Source of the DNA: Prevotellaceae bacterium
GTDB lineage: Bacteria > Bacteroidota > Bacteroidia > Bacteroidales > Bacteroidaceae
Assembly (NCBI GenBank): GCA_021204545.1
Contig: JAJPZF010000131.1
Span: forward strand, 1-7,581
DNA length: 7,581 nucleotides
Direction of reading: 5' to 3'
Under the pieces are notes generated by a model that did not search any database, was not told the origin of the DNA, and saw only the letters and a program-made list of their open reading frames with translations. This document shows, in pieces, positions 1 to 6,017 of this stretch (position 1 is the first letter of the stretch; every line of letters starts with the position of its first letter). A program made the position numbers and the translations under genes.

Positions 1-236
1 TTCTCTATGACCCGCTCCACGAACCATGGCATCACGGGCAGGAAGTATATCTGGTCAGCCACACCGTCGGATGTCTGCACCGTGGCTATGTTCGGGTTGA
101 TGAGCACAGTCTCCACGCCCTCTTCCCTAAGGGCCTTCAGTGCCTGCGAGCCAGAGTAGTCGAACTCACCCGCCTCGCCTATCTTCAGTGCTCCCGAGCC
201 GAGCAGCAGCACTTTCTTTATGTCTGGGTTTATCAT
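1..236 (-). CDS. carB: Carbamoyl-phosphate synthase large subunit, N-terminal fragment (cut by window edge)
   Basis: This is the first 78 codons of the large, ammonia-using subunit that makes carbamoyl phosphate from bicarbonate, ammonia and two ATP, feeding pyrimidine and arginine synthesis in the cytoplasm. The translation opens [20 protein letters not shown] and continues with the hallmark CarB N-terminus: [20 protein letters not shown] (about residues 20-39), then [12 protein letters not shown] (45-56) and YFLP (64-67). These belong to the pre-ATP-grasp and first ATP-grasp region. The gene runs off the left edge, so the second ATP-grasp half and the allosteric domain are not visible. The ATG at 236 is chosen because the family's N-terminus starts here and it lies only 16 nt after the carA stop. 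No clear Shine-Dalgarno sequence is seen, so translation may be coupled to carA. The match is unambiguous. Confidence 0.97.
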   Translation of the reverse strand, partial: MINPDIKKVLLLGSGALKIGEAGEFDYSGSQALKALREEGVETVLINPNIATVQTSDGVADQIYFLPVMPWFVERVIE

Positions 237-252
237 AGTCGTTATTAGGGGT

Positions 253-1338
253 TTAGCGTGTGAGATATTCAATAAAACGGTCGAAGAGGAACTCGGTGTC
301 AACTGGGCCCGCGCAAGCCTCCGGGTGGAACTGAGCTGAGAACCAGGGCAGTTCTTTGTGGCGTATCCCTTCGTTGCTGCCGTCGTTCATGTTGGTGAAG
401 AGCGGCTCCCATCCCTTGCCGAGGGTTGAGGCGTCCACGGCGTAACCGTGGTTCTGCGTGGTGATGAAGCAGACGTTCGTTCCTTCTTGCCTCACTGGCT
501 GGTTATGGCTTCGGTGTCCGTACTTAAGCTTGTAGATGGAAGCTCCCGAGGCTTTCGCCAAAAGCTGGTTACCCATACAGATTCCCATGCAAGGGCGCAC
601 GGGATTTGTCGCAAGAAATTTGCATATATGCTTAACAGTTTGCTCGCAGGTGTCGGGGTCTCCTGGCCCGTTCGCAAGGAAGAGAGCGTCAAACCTAAGC
701 TGGTTGAAGTCGTAGTCCCACGGCACTCTCACCACCTCCACGCCACGCCTGAGGAGGCAGCGTATGATGTTGTTCTTCACGCCGCAGTCTACAAGCACCA
801 CTTTCTTGCCGAGAGGCTCGGACAGAGGTTGATATGTGATGACTTCCTTGCACGACACTTGCGAGACGAAGTTGACGCCCTCATACTCAGCCTCTGCCGG
901 GGCAGCGTCGCCCTCCATCACGATGCTGCCCATCATCACCCCGTGTTCTCGCAAAACCTTGGTGAGCTGGCGTGTGTCGATGCCAGAGATTGCGGGGATA
1001 TGCTCACGCCTTAGCCACGAGGCAAGGCTCTCCGTGGCGTTCCAGTGGCTGAACTCCTCGCTGTAGTCGCCGACGACAAGCCCGCGGACGTATATCCTGT
1101 CGCTCTCCATGAAGGTGGCAATGCCGTTATTCTCTATGGTGAAGGGAGGCACGCCATAGTTGCCTATGAGCGGATATGTCAGCACCATTATCTGCCCGGC
1201 GTACGAGGGGTCGGTGAGGCTCTCGGGGTAGCCCGTCATCGCCGTGTTGAACACCACCTCACCGGCCACGGAGCTTTCTTGGCCGAAGCTCTCGCCCCGG
1301 AACTCAGTGCCGTCCTGAAGTCTAAGAGTAGCTTTCAT
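253..1338 (-). CDS. carA: Carbamoyl-phosphate synthase small (glutaminase) subunit
   Basis: CarA hydrolyses glutamine and passes ammonia through a tunnel to CarB. The protein is 361 residues, a normal length. Residues 1-150 form the CarA-specific N-terminal domain ([19 protein letters not shown] at 28-46, then YPLIGNYG at 55-62). The class I glutamine amidotransferase domain fills the C-terminal half. The nucleophile is Cys254 in [10 protein letters not shown], and the His338/Glu340 pair lies in QFHPEA. The motif [12 protein letters not shown] (271-282) is also typical. The ATG at 1338 directly abuts the TAG stop of the upstream amidophosphoribosyltransferase gene with no intervening base, which points to translational coupling in one operon. 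CarB follows after 16 nt. The product could serve both pyrimidine and arginine pathways. Nothing in the sequence suggests truncation or a missing catalytic residue. Confidence 0.97.
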   Translation of the reverse strand: MKATLRLQDGTEFRGESFGQESSVAGEVVFNTAMTGYPESLTDPSYAGQIMVLTYPLIGNYGVPPFTIENNGIATFMESDRIYVRGLVVGDYSEEFSHWNATESLASWLRREHIPAISGIDTRQLTKVLREHGVMMGSIVMEGDAAPAEAEYEGVNFVSQVSCKEVITYQPLSEPLGKKVVLVDCGVKNNIIRCLLRRGVEVVRVPWDYDFNQLRFDALFLANGPGDPDTCEQTVKHICKFLATNPVRPCMGICMGNQLLAKASGASIYKLKYGHRSHNQPVRQEGTNVCFITTQNHGYAVDASTLGKGWEPLFTNMNDGSNEGIRHKELPWFSAQFHPEACAGPVDTEFLFDRFIEYLTR

Positions 1339-3234
1339 CTATTTTGAATATATCTGTTCGTAGTAGTTGACGAACGCGTGGCAGAGCAGCTTCAGTCCGC
1401 CAGGCGTGGGATAATCTCCGCTGAAATACCAGTCGCCCTTGAAGTCGGGGCAGGCGCGGTGCAGCCCCTCGAGGCTCTGGTACACGATGTCAATTGGCGT
1501 TGTCACGCCTTTCGGGCGCAGCATCTCCACCATTTTGCGTGAGATCTCTTCGTCGGTGAACGGCTCGTACACTGCCTTCACGTGGTTCACCCTCTCGAGC
1601 TGGCGCGGAAGATCCATATCGCGTTTGCAGAGGCTGTACACCTCGTCGATGATGTCTCTTCTGTCGGTGTCTTTCAGCAGCTCGATGGCGGCGCGGAAGG
1701 CAATGAACTCTTCCATGCGTGCCATGTCGATTCCGTAGTAATCTGGGTAGCGCACCTGCGGGCAACTGCTTACGAGCACAATTTTCCTTGGGTGCAAGCG
1801 GTCGAGGATGCGTATGATGCTCTCCTTAAGTGTGGTGCCGCGCACGATGCTGTCGTCAATAATCACGAGGTTGTCCACGTAGGGCTCCAGGCTGCCGTAG
1901 GTGATGTCGTAGACGTGGGTGGCAAGGTCGTTGCGGCTGGCTCCCTCTGTTATGAAAGTCCGCAGCTTAATGTCCTTCAGTGCCACCTTCTCGCTTCTGA
2001 CGTACTGCCCGCCAATGATGCGGTTTATCTCGTCGAGCGTGGGCTGGTGGTCCTGCACAAGCTCGTATATCTGTTTCACCTTCTGGCGGTTCATCTGCTT
2101 CTTGAAGCCCGTGAGCATGCCGTAGAAAGCCACCTCGGCCGTGTTGGGGATGAAGGAGAACACCGTGTGCATTATGTCGCCGCCCACAGACTCCGTGATG
2201 CGCTCCGTCAGCTGTTCGCCCAGCGCCTTGCGCTCCTTGTAGATGTCCCTGTCGCTGCCCCTGCTGAAATATATCCGCTCGAAGCTGCAGGCTCTCTTCT
2301 CCTCCGCCTTGATGATCTGCTGGAAACTGATCTCGCCGTTCTGTCTCACGCTGAGCGCCTGCCCGGGCTGCAGCTCGCCTATCTGGTGCGTCTCAAGGTC
2401 GAACACGGTCTGGATGACAGGTCTCTCGCTGGCCACCACCACCACCTCGTCGTCCTTGTACCAAAACGCTGGACGGATGCCCCAAGGGTCACGCATACAG
2501 AACATCTCCCCACTGCCTGTCATTCCGCACACCACGTAGCCTCCGTCCCAGAGCGGTGCGCTTGTGCGCAGCATGTTGCACACGTCTATTCTCTTCTCTA
2601 TAAAGCGTGTGATGTCCTCCCCTTCCAAGCCCTGGCGTTGTGCCATGGAGAAGAGGCGCTCACTCTCGCGGTCGAGCCTGTGGCCCATTTGCTCGAGCAT
2701 GATGTATGTGTCGCTGTAGACTCTGGGGTGCTGTCCGTGCCTGACGATGCTGCTAAACACCTCGTCGACGTTGGTGAGGTTAAAGTTGCCGCAGAGGCAA
2801 AGGTTCTTCGCCCTCCAGTTGTTGCGTCGCATGAACGGGTGGACATAAGAAAGGCCACTCTTGCCCGTTGTGGAATATCGGAGGTGGCCCATATAAATCT
2901 CTGCGGCGAATGGCAGATGTCGCTCGGCGTAGGCTGCGTCGCCAAGCTGTTTCTCTGTAAAAGCAGAGAGCCTCTGCCTGGCGCTCTGGAAGATTTCTCT
3001 GATAGCGTCGCCGCCGAGTGCCCGCTCACGGAACATGTATTCCTCGCCGGGCCGGGCGTTCATCTTCACGCAAGCCATGCCCGCGCCTTCCTGCCCGCGG
3101 TTGTGTTGCTTCTCCATCAGCAGGTAAAGCTTGTTGAGGCCGTACATCCACGTGCCGTAACGCTGCTGGTAGTAGCTCAAAGGCTTCAGCAGCCTTATCA
3201 TAGCCACGCCGCACTCGTGTTTCAGTTGCTCCAT
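1339..3234 (-). CDS. purF: Amidophosphoribosyltransferase, long Bacteroidetes-type PurF-like form
   Basis: The protein is 631 residues and combines an N-terminal Ntn glutamine amidotransferase with a C-terminal phosphoribosyltransferase, the layout of PurF, which makes 5-phosphoribosylamine from PRPP and glutamine. The start at 3234 gives MEQLKHECGV, so Cys8 would become the catalytic N-terminal cysteine after loss of a seven-residue propeptide. GAGGAG lies 3 nt upstream of the ATG. Glutaminase motifs are HNRGQEGAG (44-52), GHLRYSTTG (116-124) and DPWGIRP (249-255). The PRPP loop is VIIDDSIVRGTT (457-468), followed by VRYPDYYGID (494-503). It is well over 100 residues longer than ordinary PurF. 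The usual HNGNL segment reads CGNFNL (148-153), and the usual PRTase PDS or PET element reads PNTA (363-366). It may therefore be a specialised paralogue rather than the only purine enzyme. It is the first gene of an operon with carA and carB. Confidence 0.88.
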   Translation of the reverse strand: MEQLKHECGVAMIRLLKPLSYYQQRYGTWMYGLNKLYLLMEKQHNRGQEGAGMACVKMNARPGEEYMFRERALGGDAIREIFQSARQRLSAFTEKQLGDAAYAERHLPFAAEIYMGHLRYSTTGKSGLSYVHPFMRRNNWRAKNLCLCGNFNLTNVDEVFSSIVRHGQHPRVYSDTYIMLEQMGHRLDRESERLFSMAQRQGLEGEDITRFIEKRIDVCNMLRTSAPLWDGGYVVCGMTGSGEMFCMRDPWGIRPAFWYKDDEVVVVASERPVIQTVFDLETHQIGELQPGQALSVRQNGEISFQQIIKAEEKRACSFERIYFSRGSDRDIYKERKALGEQLTERITESVGGDIMHTVFSFIPNTAEVAFYGMLTGFKKQMNRQKVKQIYELVQDHQPTLDEINRIIGGQYVRSEKVALKDIKLRTFITEGASRNDLATHVYDITYGSLEPYVDNLVIIDDSIVRGTTLKESIIRILDRLHPRKIVLVSSCPQVRYPDYYGIDMARMEEFIAFRAAIELLKDTDRRDIIDEVYSLCKRDMDLPRQLERVNHVKAVYEPFTDEEISRKMVEMLRPKGVTTPIDIVYQSLEGLHRACPDFKGDWYFSGDYPTPGGLKLLCHAFVNYYEQIYSK

Positions 3235-3237
3235 CAG

Positions 3238-3357
3238 CTCCTCTGCCGTTGCTTTCGGCGACACTCGGCTGCGCTCGGAAGAGTCTGCGAGCAGCTCTTC
3301 TCTTGCTTGCACGAGCGTTCGGAGTACAAAGATAAGACTTTTTGGAGGAACTGCCAA
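3238..3357 (-). promoter_or_regulatory. Promoter and leader of the PurF-like/carAB operon
   Basis: On the minus strand a Bacteroidetes-type -7 box TATCTTTGT (3326-3334) fits TAnnTTTGY exactly. A -33 TTG (3355-3357) lies 20 nt upstream, within the usual spacing. Transcription would begin near 3319, giving a leader of about 85 nt before the ATG at 3234. The leader ends in GAGGAG (3238-3243) close to the start codon. The same spacer length is seen at the ATPase promoter in this window, which supports both calls. Confidence 0.72.
3278..3300 (-). promoter_or_regulatory. Small hairpin in the operon leader
   Basis: Within the predicted leader, GAAGAG and CTCTTC pair over 6 bp. One bulged base and a further 3 bp (CTG/CAG) follow, closed by a four-base loop. 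It lies between the likely transcription start and the ribosome binding site, so it could influence translation or message stability. No T-run follows it, so it is not a terminator. No known riboswitch class is recognised, and a chance structure cannot be excluded. Confidence 0.35.
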
Positions 3358-3412
3358 GCGAAGGGGGATTTTATGCCTTCTGACCGTTGCGTGGCGAGAC
3401 AGCCCCGGGGGC

Positions 3413-4690
3413 TCAGGTCTCCAGCAGCCAGTCGTGCGCTGGGCGAATGTGAACAGTGAAATCATCCACGCAGATGTCCTCCGTCTGGTGGTCGGTGACG
3501 AGGAGCAGGCTCTTGCAGCCAGTCTTTTCCGCCACACGGAGCAGGGCGGACACCTCACGTTTTCGTGTCTTTGGGTTAGAGATGTCGTAGGAAACCTGCA
3601 CTGCCATTTGAGTTTCGTTGCCTTGGCACACCAGGAAGTCGCACTCGCAGGAGCGGTCGTTGTAGTAATATATGTCGCTGCCCTGAGGTCCCAAGCGGCG
3701 TAGAAGCTCTATAAAGACGATGGTCTTCAGCCTCCATCCCAGATTATCACCAGCAAACGCTCCAGCTCTCTTGCTCATGAGAGCCACGTCCACAGGGTAA
3801 AGCTTCTCGCCCACAAGGCGCAACTTGCTTTTGGCTGAGTACTTGTCAAGCCCTATCATTAGGTATGCCTGCTGGAGGTAGCTGACATAGTTGCGTGAGG
3901 TATGCTCAGACTTGAAACCGAACTGTTCTTTCAGTGCCTTGTCAACAACAATGGCGGGCGAGACGTTCATCAGGTGTTGCGCCATCTGCTCGAAAGCCGC
4001 CTTGTAGGTAATCTTGAAGCGTTGCTCGATGTCACGCTTAAGGATGTCGCCGACAAGCGTGTCAATGTACTCTCTACCAGCAGAAGCCACTGTCTGCACC
4101 TCCGGGAAGCCTCCCTTGCACATATAGTCGTCGAATGCCGCTCTCCGCTGAGCCACGGCACGGGTTGTGCGCTCCTTGGTGTCAATCTGCCTGTAAGCGC
4201 AATACTCTGCAAACGAGAAAGGGTAAAGCGCTATGGTATGATGCCTGCCAGTGAGGTGAGTGGCGAGCTCACCGCTCAGCAGCTTTGCGTTGGAACCCGT
4301 GAGGACAACGCGCATGCCACGCCTGAGCAGCCTGTTCACGAACAGATACCACTCTGGGATGTTCTGCATTTCGTCGAGGAAAAGGTGGCTGAAGTTGCCA
4401 TTCAACTTGTAAAGTACCTCCAGCACGTCGTTCAAGTCTTCCCCTGTGAGGCGGGCGAGCCTCTCATCGTCGAAATTGACGTATGCGTACTTCACTCCCG
4501 CACGCTGGAGCACATTGTAGCAAAGGGTTGACTTTCCGCTCCGCCGCACCCCAGTAACCACCTGCGCCTGCTGGCTTGCGAGGTCCACCAAGTCTTCCTC
4601 CCTCCTGCGGCATAAACGCAGTGCGGCTTTAGCTTGCAGCTCTTCCGCCTGGTCGGAGAGGATGGTCTCGAGTATGCGCTTGTCTGCCAT
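3413..4690 (-). CDS. AAA-family ATPase with C-terminal DUF4143 domain
   Basis: This 425-residue protein belongs to the widespread bacterial and archaeal group with an AAA_14 ATPase core and a C-terminal DUF4143 domain. Walker A is GVRRSGKST (47-55), Walker B is HLFLDEMQN (102-110) and a sensor-like VVLTGSNAKLL spans 128-138. TGRHHTI (147-153) and YPFSFAEY (156-163) are typical of the family. The C-terminal part (about 340-400) has the restriction-endonuclease-like pattern: ECDFLV at 349-354, then QVSYDISNPKTRKRE from 365. The position often held by the catalytic lysine is a serine, so nuclease activity is doubtful. The cellular role of the family is poorly defined. The start at 4690 is chosen over an upstream ATG at 4729 because that one lies upstream of the -7 promoter box. 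No partner gene is adjacent. It stands alone between the envelope operon and the nucleotide operon, all on one strand. Confidence 0.9.
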   Translation of the reverse strand: MADKRILETILSDQAEELQAKAALRLCRRREEDLVDLASQQAQVVTGVRRSGKSTLCYNVLQRAGVKYAYVNFDDERLARLTGEDLNDVLEVLYKLNGNFSHLFLDEMQNIPEWYLFVNRLLRRGMRVVLTGSNAKLLSGELATHLTGRHHTIALYPFSFAEYCAYRQIDTKERTTRAVAQRRAAFDDYMCKGGFPEVQTVASAGREYIDTLVGDILKRDIEQRFKITYKAAFEQMAQHLMNVSPAIVVDKALKEQFGFKSEHTSRNYVSYLQQAYLMIGLDKYSAKSKLRLVGEKLYPVDVALMSKRAGAFAGDNLGWRLKTIVFIELLRRLGPQGSDIYYYNDRSCECDFLVCQGNETQMAVQVSYDISNPKTRKREVSALLRVAEKTGCKSLLLVTDHQTEDICVDDFTVHIRPAHDWLLET

Positions 4691-4697
4691 TGTGCTT

Positions 4698-4729
4698 GCA
4701 AAGGTAGCGCATTTTCCGCTAAAACGCAA
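4698..4729 (-). promoter_or_regulatory. Promoter of the AAA/DUF4143 ATPase gene
   Basis: The -7 box TACCTTTGC (4698-4706) is an exact TAnnTTTGY match, with a TTG -33 element at 4727-4729 and a 20-nt spacer. The box ends only 7 nt before the A of the ATG at 4690. Transcription should therefore start at or within a few bases of the start codon, giving a leaderless or nearly leaderless message. The -33 element lies inside the last unit of the 33-bp tandem repeat. Confidence 0.7.
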
Positions 4730-4808
4730 TATTCGGCAGGTTTTGGTGCTTGCAGAACGCTATATTTTACGGGTTTGGGTCCGTGCAGAACGCGATATTT
4801 TGCAGGTT
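4710..4808 (-). repeat. Three tandem 33-bp repeats upstream of the ATPase gene
   Basis: Read on the minus strand, three units begin with AACCTGC, AACCCGT and AACCTGC at 4808, 4775 and 4742, each 33 nt long. Shared core words are AATAT and GCGTT, followed by CTGCA in the first two units. Divergence is greatest in the promoter-proximal unit, which contributes the -33 region of the ATPase promoter. The outermost unit holds a partial dyad (TGCA-G-AA, seven bases, TT-T-TGCA). Because 33 is a multiple of three, the repeats translate to an 11-residue periodic peptide in one frame, but no gene in that frame is supported. Confidence 0.85.
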
Positions 4809-4851
4809 GAAGCCAGCGGGATTGTGACGGCGGAGGCTGAGACGGGTGCAT

Positions 4852-4902
4852 AAGAACACCAACCAAACCTGGGTGTATGGAGAATGGTTGGTAGGTGTTC
4901 TT
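4852..4902. repeat. Inverted repeat, 15-bp arms with one mismatch
   Basis: AAGAACACCAACCAA (4852-4866) pairs with TTGGTAGGTGTTCTT (4888-4902) with one mismatch, enclosing a 21-nt loop. The first nine base pairs are perfect. A-rich and T-rich edges give it some likeness to a bidirectional terminator, but no strong T-run follows on either strand. It could also be a remnant of a small inverted-repeat element. Confidence 0.6.
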
Positions 4903-5129
4903 TAGCGGCTGACAGGAGAGGTTACTCCGCTGCTTGCGCCTGTGCGGCGTGGCGGGCGTGCGGTCTCTTGCCCATGGTACGGGTCGAGGCTTGCTTCGCC
5001 CGGGGCGGCACACACGCTTGCCCACTCGATCCGCCCAGAGGGAGCAGGAACAGCAGGAAGAAAGACCGGCGAGAGGACAACGGCCAAGCCCCTTGCGGCG
5101 ATGTTTGTCTGCCCTTCTGAACTGAAGTA
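4903..5129. other. GC-rich gene-free stretch
   Basis: Several short open frames on both strands cross this stretch, none with a recognisable domain, promoter or ribosome binding site. The bases are GC-rich with small self-complementary words such as CGCCCGGGGCG near 4998-5008. I see no tRNA, rRNA or recognised RNA family. A structured RNA or degraded gene cannot be excluded from reading alone. Confidence 0.4.
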
Positions 5130-5312
5130 TGACACTGTGACGCCATATATATGTGTGATGTCCTTCTGTCATTCCTCTCATTTTGTATATCAATGAGAGA
5201 ATTATCAGGTAAGTATATATATATGTCTTCTTGTGGCCGTCGTCAGGGTAGCCACAGGGGAAAGTGTGACACTGTGCCAAACCTTATGCGTATAGGGAAT
5301 GTCATAGTGGCA
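5130..5312. repeat. Three copies of a dyad-like 13-mer (TGNCAC-T-RTGNCR)
   Basis: The copies are TGACACTGTGACG (5130-5142), TGACACTGTGCCA (5267-5279) and, on the opposite strand, TGCCACTATGACA (5300-5312). Each is close to the symmetric form TGNCAC-T-GTGNCA. The first and last face each other like terminal inverted repeats (10 of 13 matching) around 183 bp. No gene start is nearby: the adjacent genes are a 3' end on one side and the ATPase promoter about 400 bp away on the other. Confidence 0.55.
5171..5202. repeat. Hairpin-forming inverted repeat
   Basis: ATTC(C)TCTCATT (5171-5182) pairs with AATGAGAGAAT (5192-5202) over 11 bp with one bulged base and a 9-nt loop. It lies between alternating AT runs (5145-5151 and 5214-5224) and within the span of the 13-mer repeats. 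A second short hairpin, TGTGGC/GCCACA, is at 5232-5256. Neither is followed by a T-run. Confidence 0.5.
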
Positions 5313-5342
5313 CCCTTCTGCTCCCCTCCCCCTCTGCCGCCT

Positions 5343-5396
5343 TCAGAAAAAGAAGGCCGCCCTGCCCCTTTCGGGGCTATCCGAGGCACGGGCGGC
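5343..5396 (-). terminator. Candidate intrinsic terminator, distal
   Basis: On the minus strand GCCGCCC and GGGCGGC (5390-5396 and 5356-5362) form a 7-bp GC stem around an inner hairpin, GCCCC-GAAA-GGGGC (5364-5377). CTTCTTTTTCTG follows directly (5344-5355). This fits a rho-independent terminator for leftward transcription, as a second stop behind the one near 5480. The base of the stem overlaps an alternative hairpin (5336-5360) formed by the adjacent GAAGGC repeats. Confidence 0.5.
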
Positions 5397-5449
5397 AAGG
5401 GCGGAGCAAGTCTGACGGGGGCTATTTGTGCGGCGATGCGAGAGAATGG

Positions 5450-5499
5450 GGAAAGAACATAAGAAATCCCCTCCACGCGCGCCAGTGCGCAGAGGGGAT
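5450..5499 (-). terminator. Intrinsic terminator of the OMP-lipoprotein operon
   Basis: Read leftward, ATCCCCTC (5492-5499) pairs with GAGGGGAT (5466-5473) over 8 bp. An inner GCGC/GCGC stem tops it, and TTTCTTATGTTCTTT follows the stem. It begins about 40 nt after the lipoprotein stop codon at 5537, the expected place for the end of the operon transcript. Confidence 0.72.
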
Positions 5500-5536
5500 C
5501 GCTGTGTGCCTTTATGGCAGAGTCTTAAGAGTGCTC

Positions 5537-5989
5537 TTACTGCTTCTCAAATGTCCAGACCTCAAGGTACTCGCCTTCGTTGCTCCACTCCTTGTCGTAG
5601 TCGTACCAGTAGCAGGTGTACGTGGCTGTGTTGCCGTCGACGACGAAGGAGCCGATCGTGCAGTCGTCGTCGCTGAAGTTCAGCGTGAGTGTGGTGCCGT
5701 CGAAGGTGTACTTGATAAAACAGTCATCATCATCGTCGTCATCATACCAGTTCGATGTCACTGTGCCGTTGCTGTTGAACGTGAGCCAGCAGCCAAGCCC
5801 GCCCTCAGCGTCGTCGTCATCCCACTCGTCTTCTCCGTAGTCATATTCACGTGCCGAGACGAGTTTCCAAGTCGTCCCATTCAGGGAGTTGGACCCGCCG
5901 TTATCGTCATCATCGTCGGAGCAAGCCGTGAAGCCAGCGCACAGTGCCGTTGCCGCGAGGGCAATGCCAAGTAGTCTTAATGCTTTCAT
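5537..5989 (-). CDS. Acidic surface lipoprotein, lipocalin-like
   Basis: This is a 150-residue secreted lipoprotein. Residues 1-22 are a signal peptide (MKALRLLGIALAATALCAGF then TA) and Cys23 is the lipidation site. CSDDDDD follows, which resembles the Bacteroidetes lipoprotein export signal that sends lipoproteins to the outer face of the outer membrane. The mature part has LNGTTWKLVS (36-45), FNSNGTVTSNW (71-81) and YTFDGTTLTLNF (94-105), a pattern like small lipocalin-like beta proteins of Bacteroidetes; that family call is tentative. I count 34 acidic and 7 basic residues, with aspartate runs at 25-29, 57-60 and 83-89. Besides the lipidated residue there are four mature cysteines (67, 90, 110, 126), possibly forming disulfides. 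It lies 28 nt downstream of the barrel gene and is followed by a terminator, so the two are probably co-transcribed. The ligand is unknown. Confidence 0.85.
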   Translation of the reverse strand: MKALRLLGIALAATALCAGFTACSDDDDDNGGSNSLNGTTWKLVSAREYDYGEDEWDDDDAEGGLGCWLTFNSNGTVTSNWYDDDDDDDCFIKYTFDGTTLTLNFSDDDCTIGSFVVDGNTATYTCYWYDYDKEWSNEGEYLEVWTFEKQ

Positions 5990-6017
5990 TCTTGGTTCTT
6001 TAATGTGCCAAGCCAGA

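Noticed and set aside
448..1014. Plus-strand open frame opposite carA
   Set aside because: It is antisense to an intact carA, with no promoter, ribosome binding site or domain.
3401..3413. AGCCCCGGGGGCT as terminator of the ATPase gene
   Set aside because: The stem overlaps the stop codon and no T-run follows on the minus strand, so termination there is not supported.
1582..3459. 625-codon open frame on the plus strand opposite the PurF-like gene
   Set aside because: It is antisense to a gene with clear catalytic motifs, has no recognisable domain, and arises from the codon bias of the real gene.
3235..3558. Upstream extension of the PurF-like frame to 739 residues
   Set aside because: The extra 108 residues overlap the ATPase 3' end and the promoter at 3326-3357. 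The family N-terminus with the catalytic cysteine starts at 3234.
4691..4729. N-terminal extension of the ATPase to an ATG at 4729
   Set aside because: The extension covers the -7 box and the spacer of the promoter, and the added residues are not family-like.
4492..5280. 262-codon minus-strand frame containing an 11-residue repeat
   Set aside because: It overlaps the ATPase start in another frame, has low-complexity composition and no domain. The periodicity comes from the 33-bp DNA repeat.
5426..5974. Plus-strand open frame opposite the lipoprotein gene
   Set aside because: It is valine-rich because it reads the complement of GAC/GAT aspartate codons, and it crosses the terminator hairpin.
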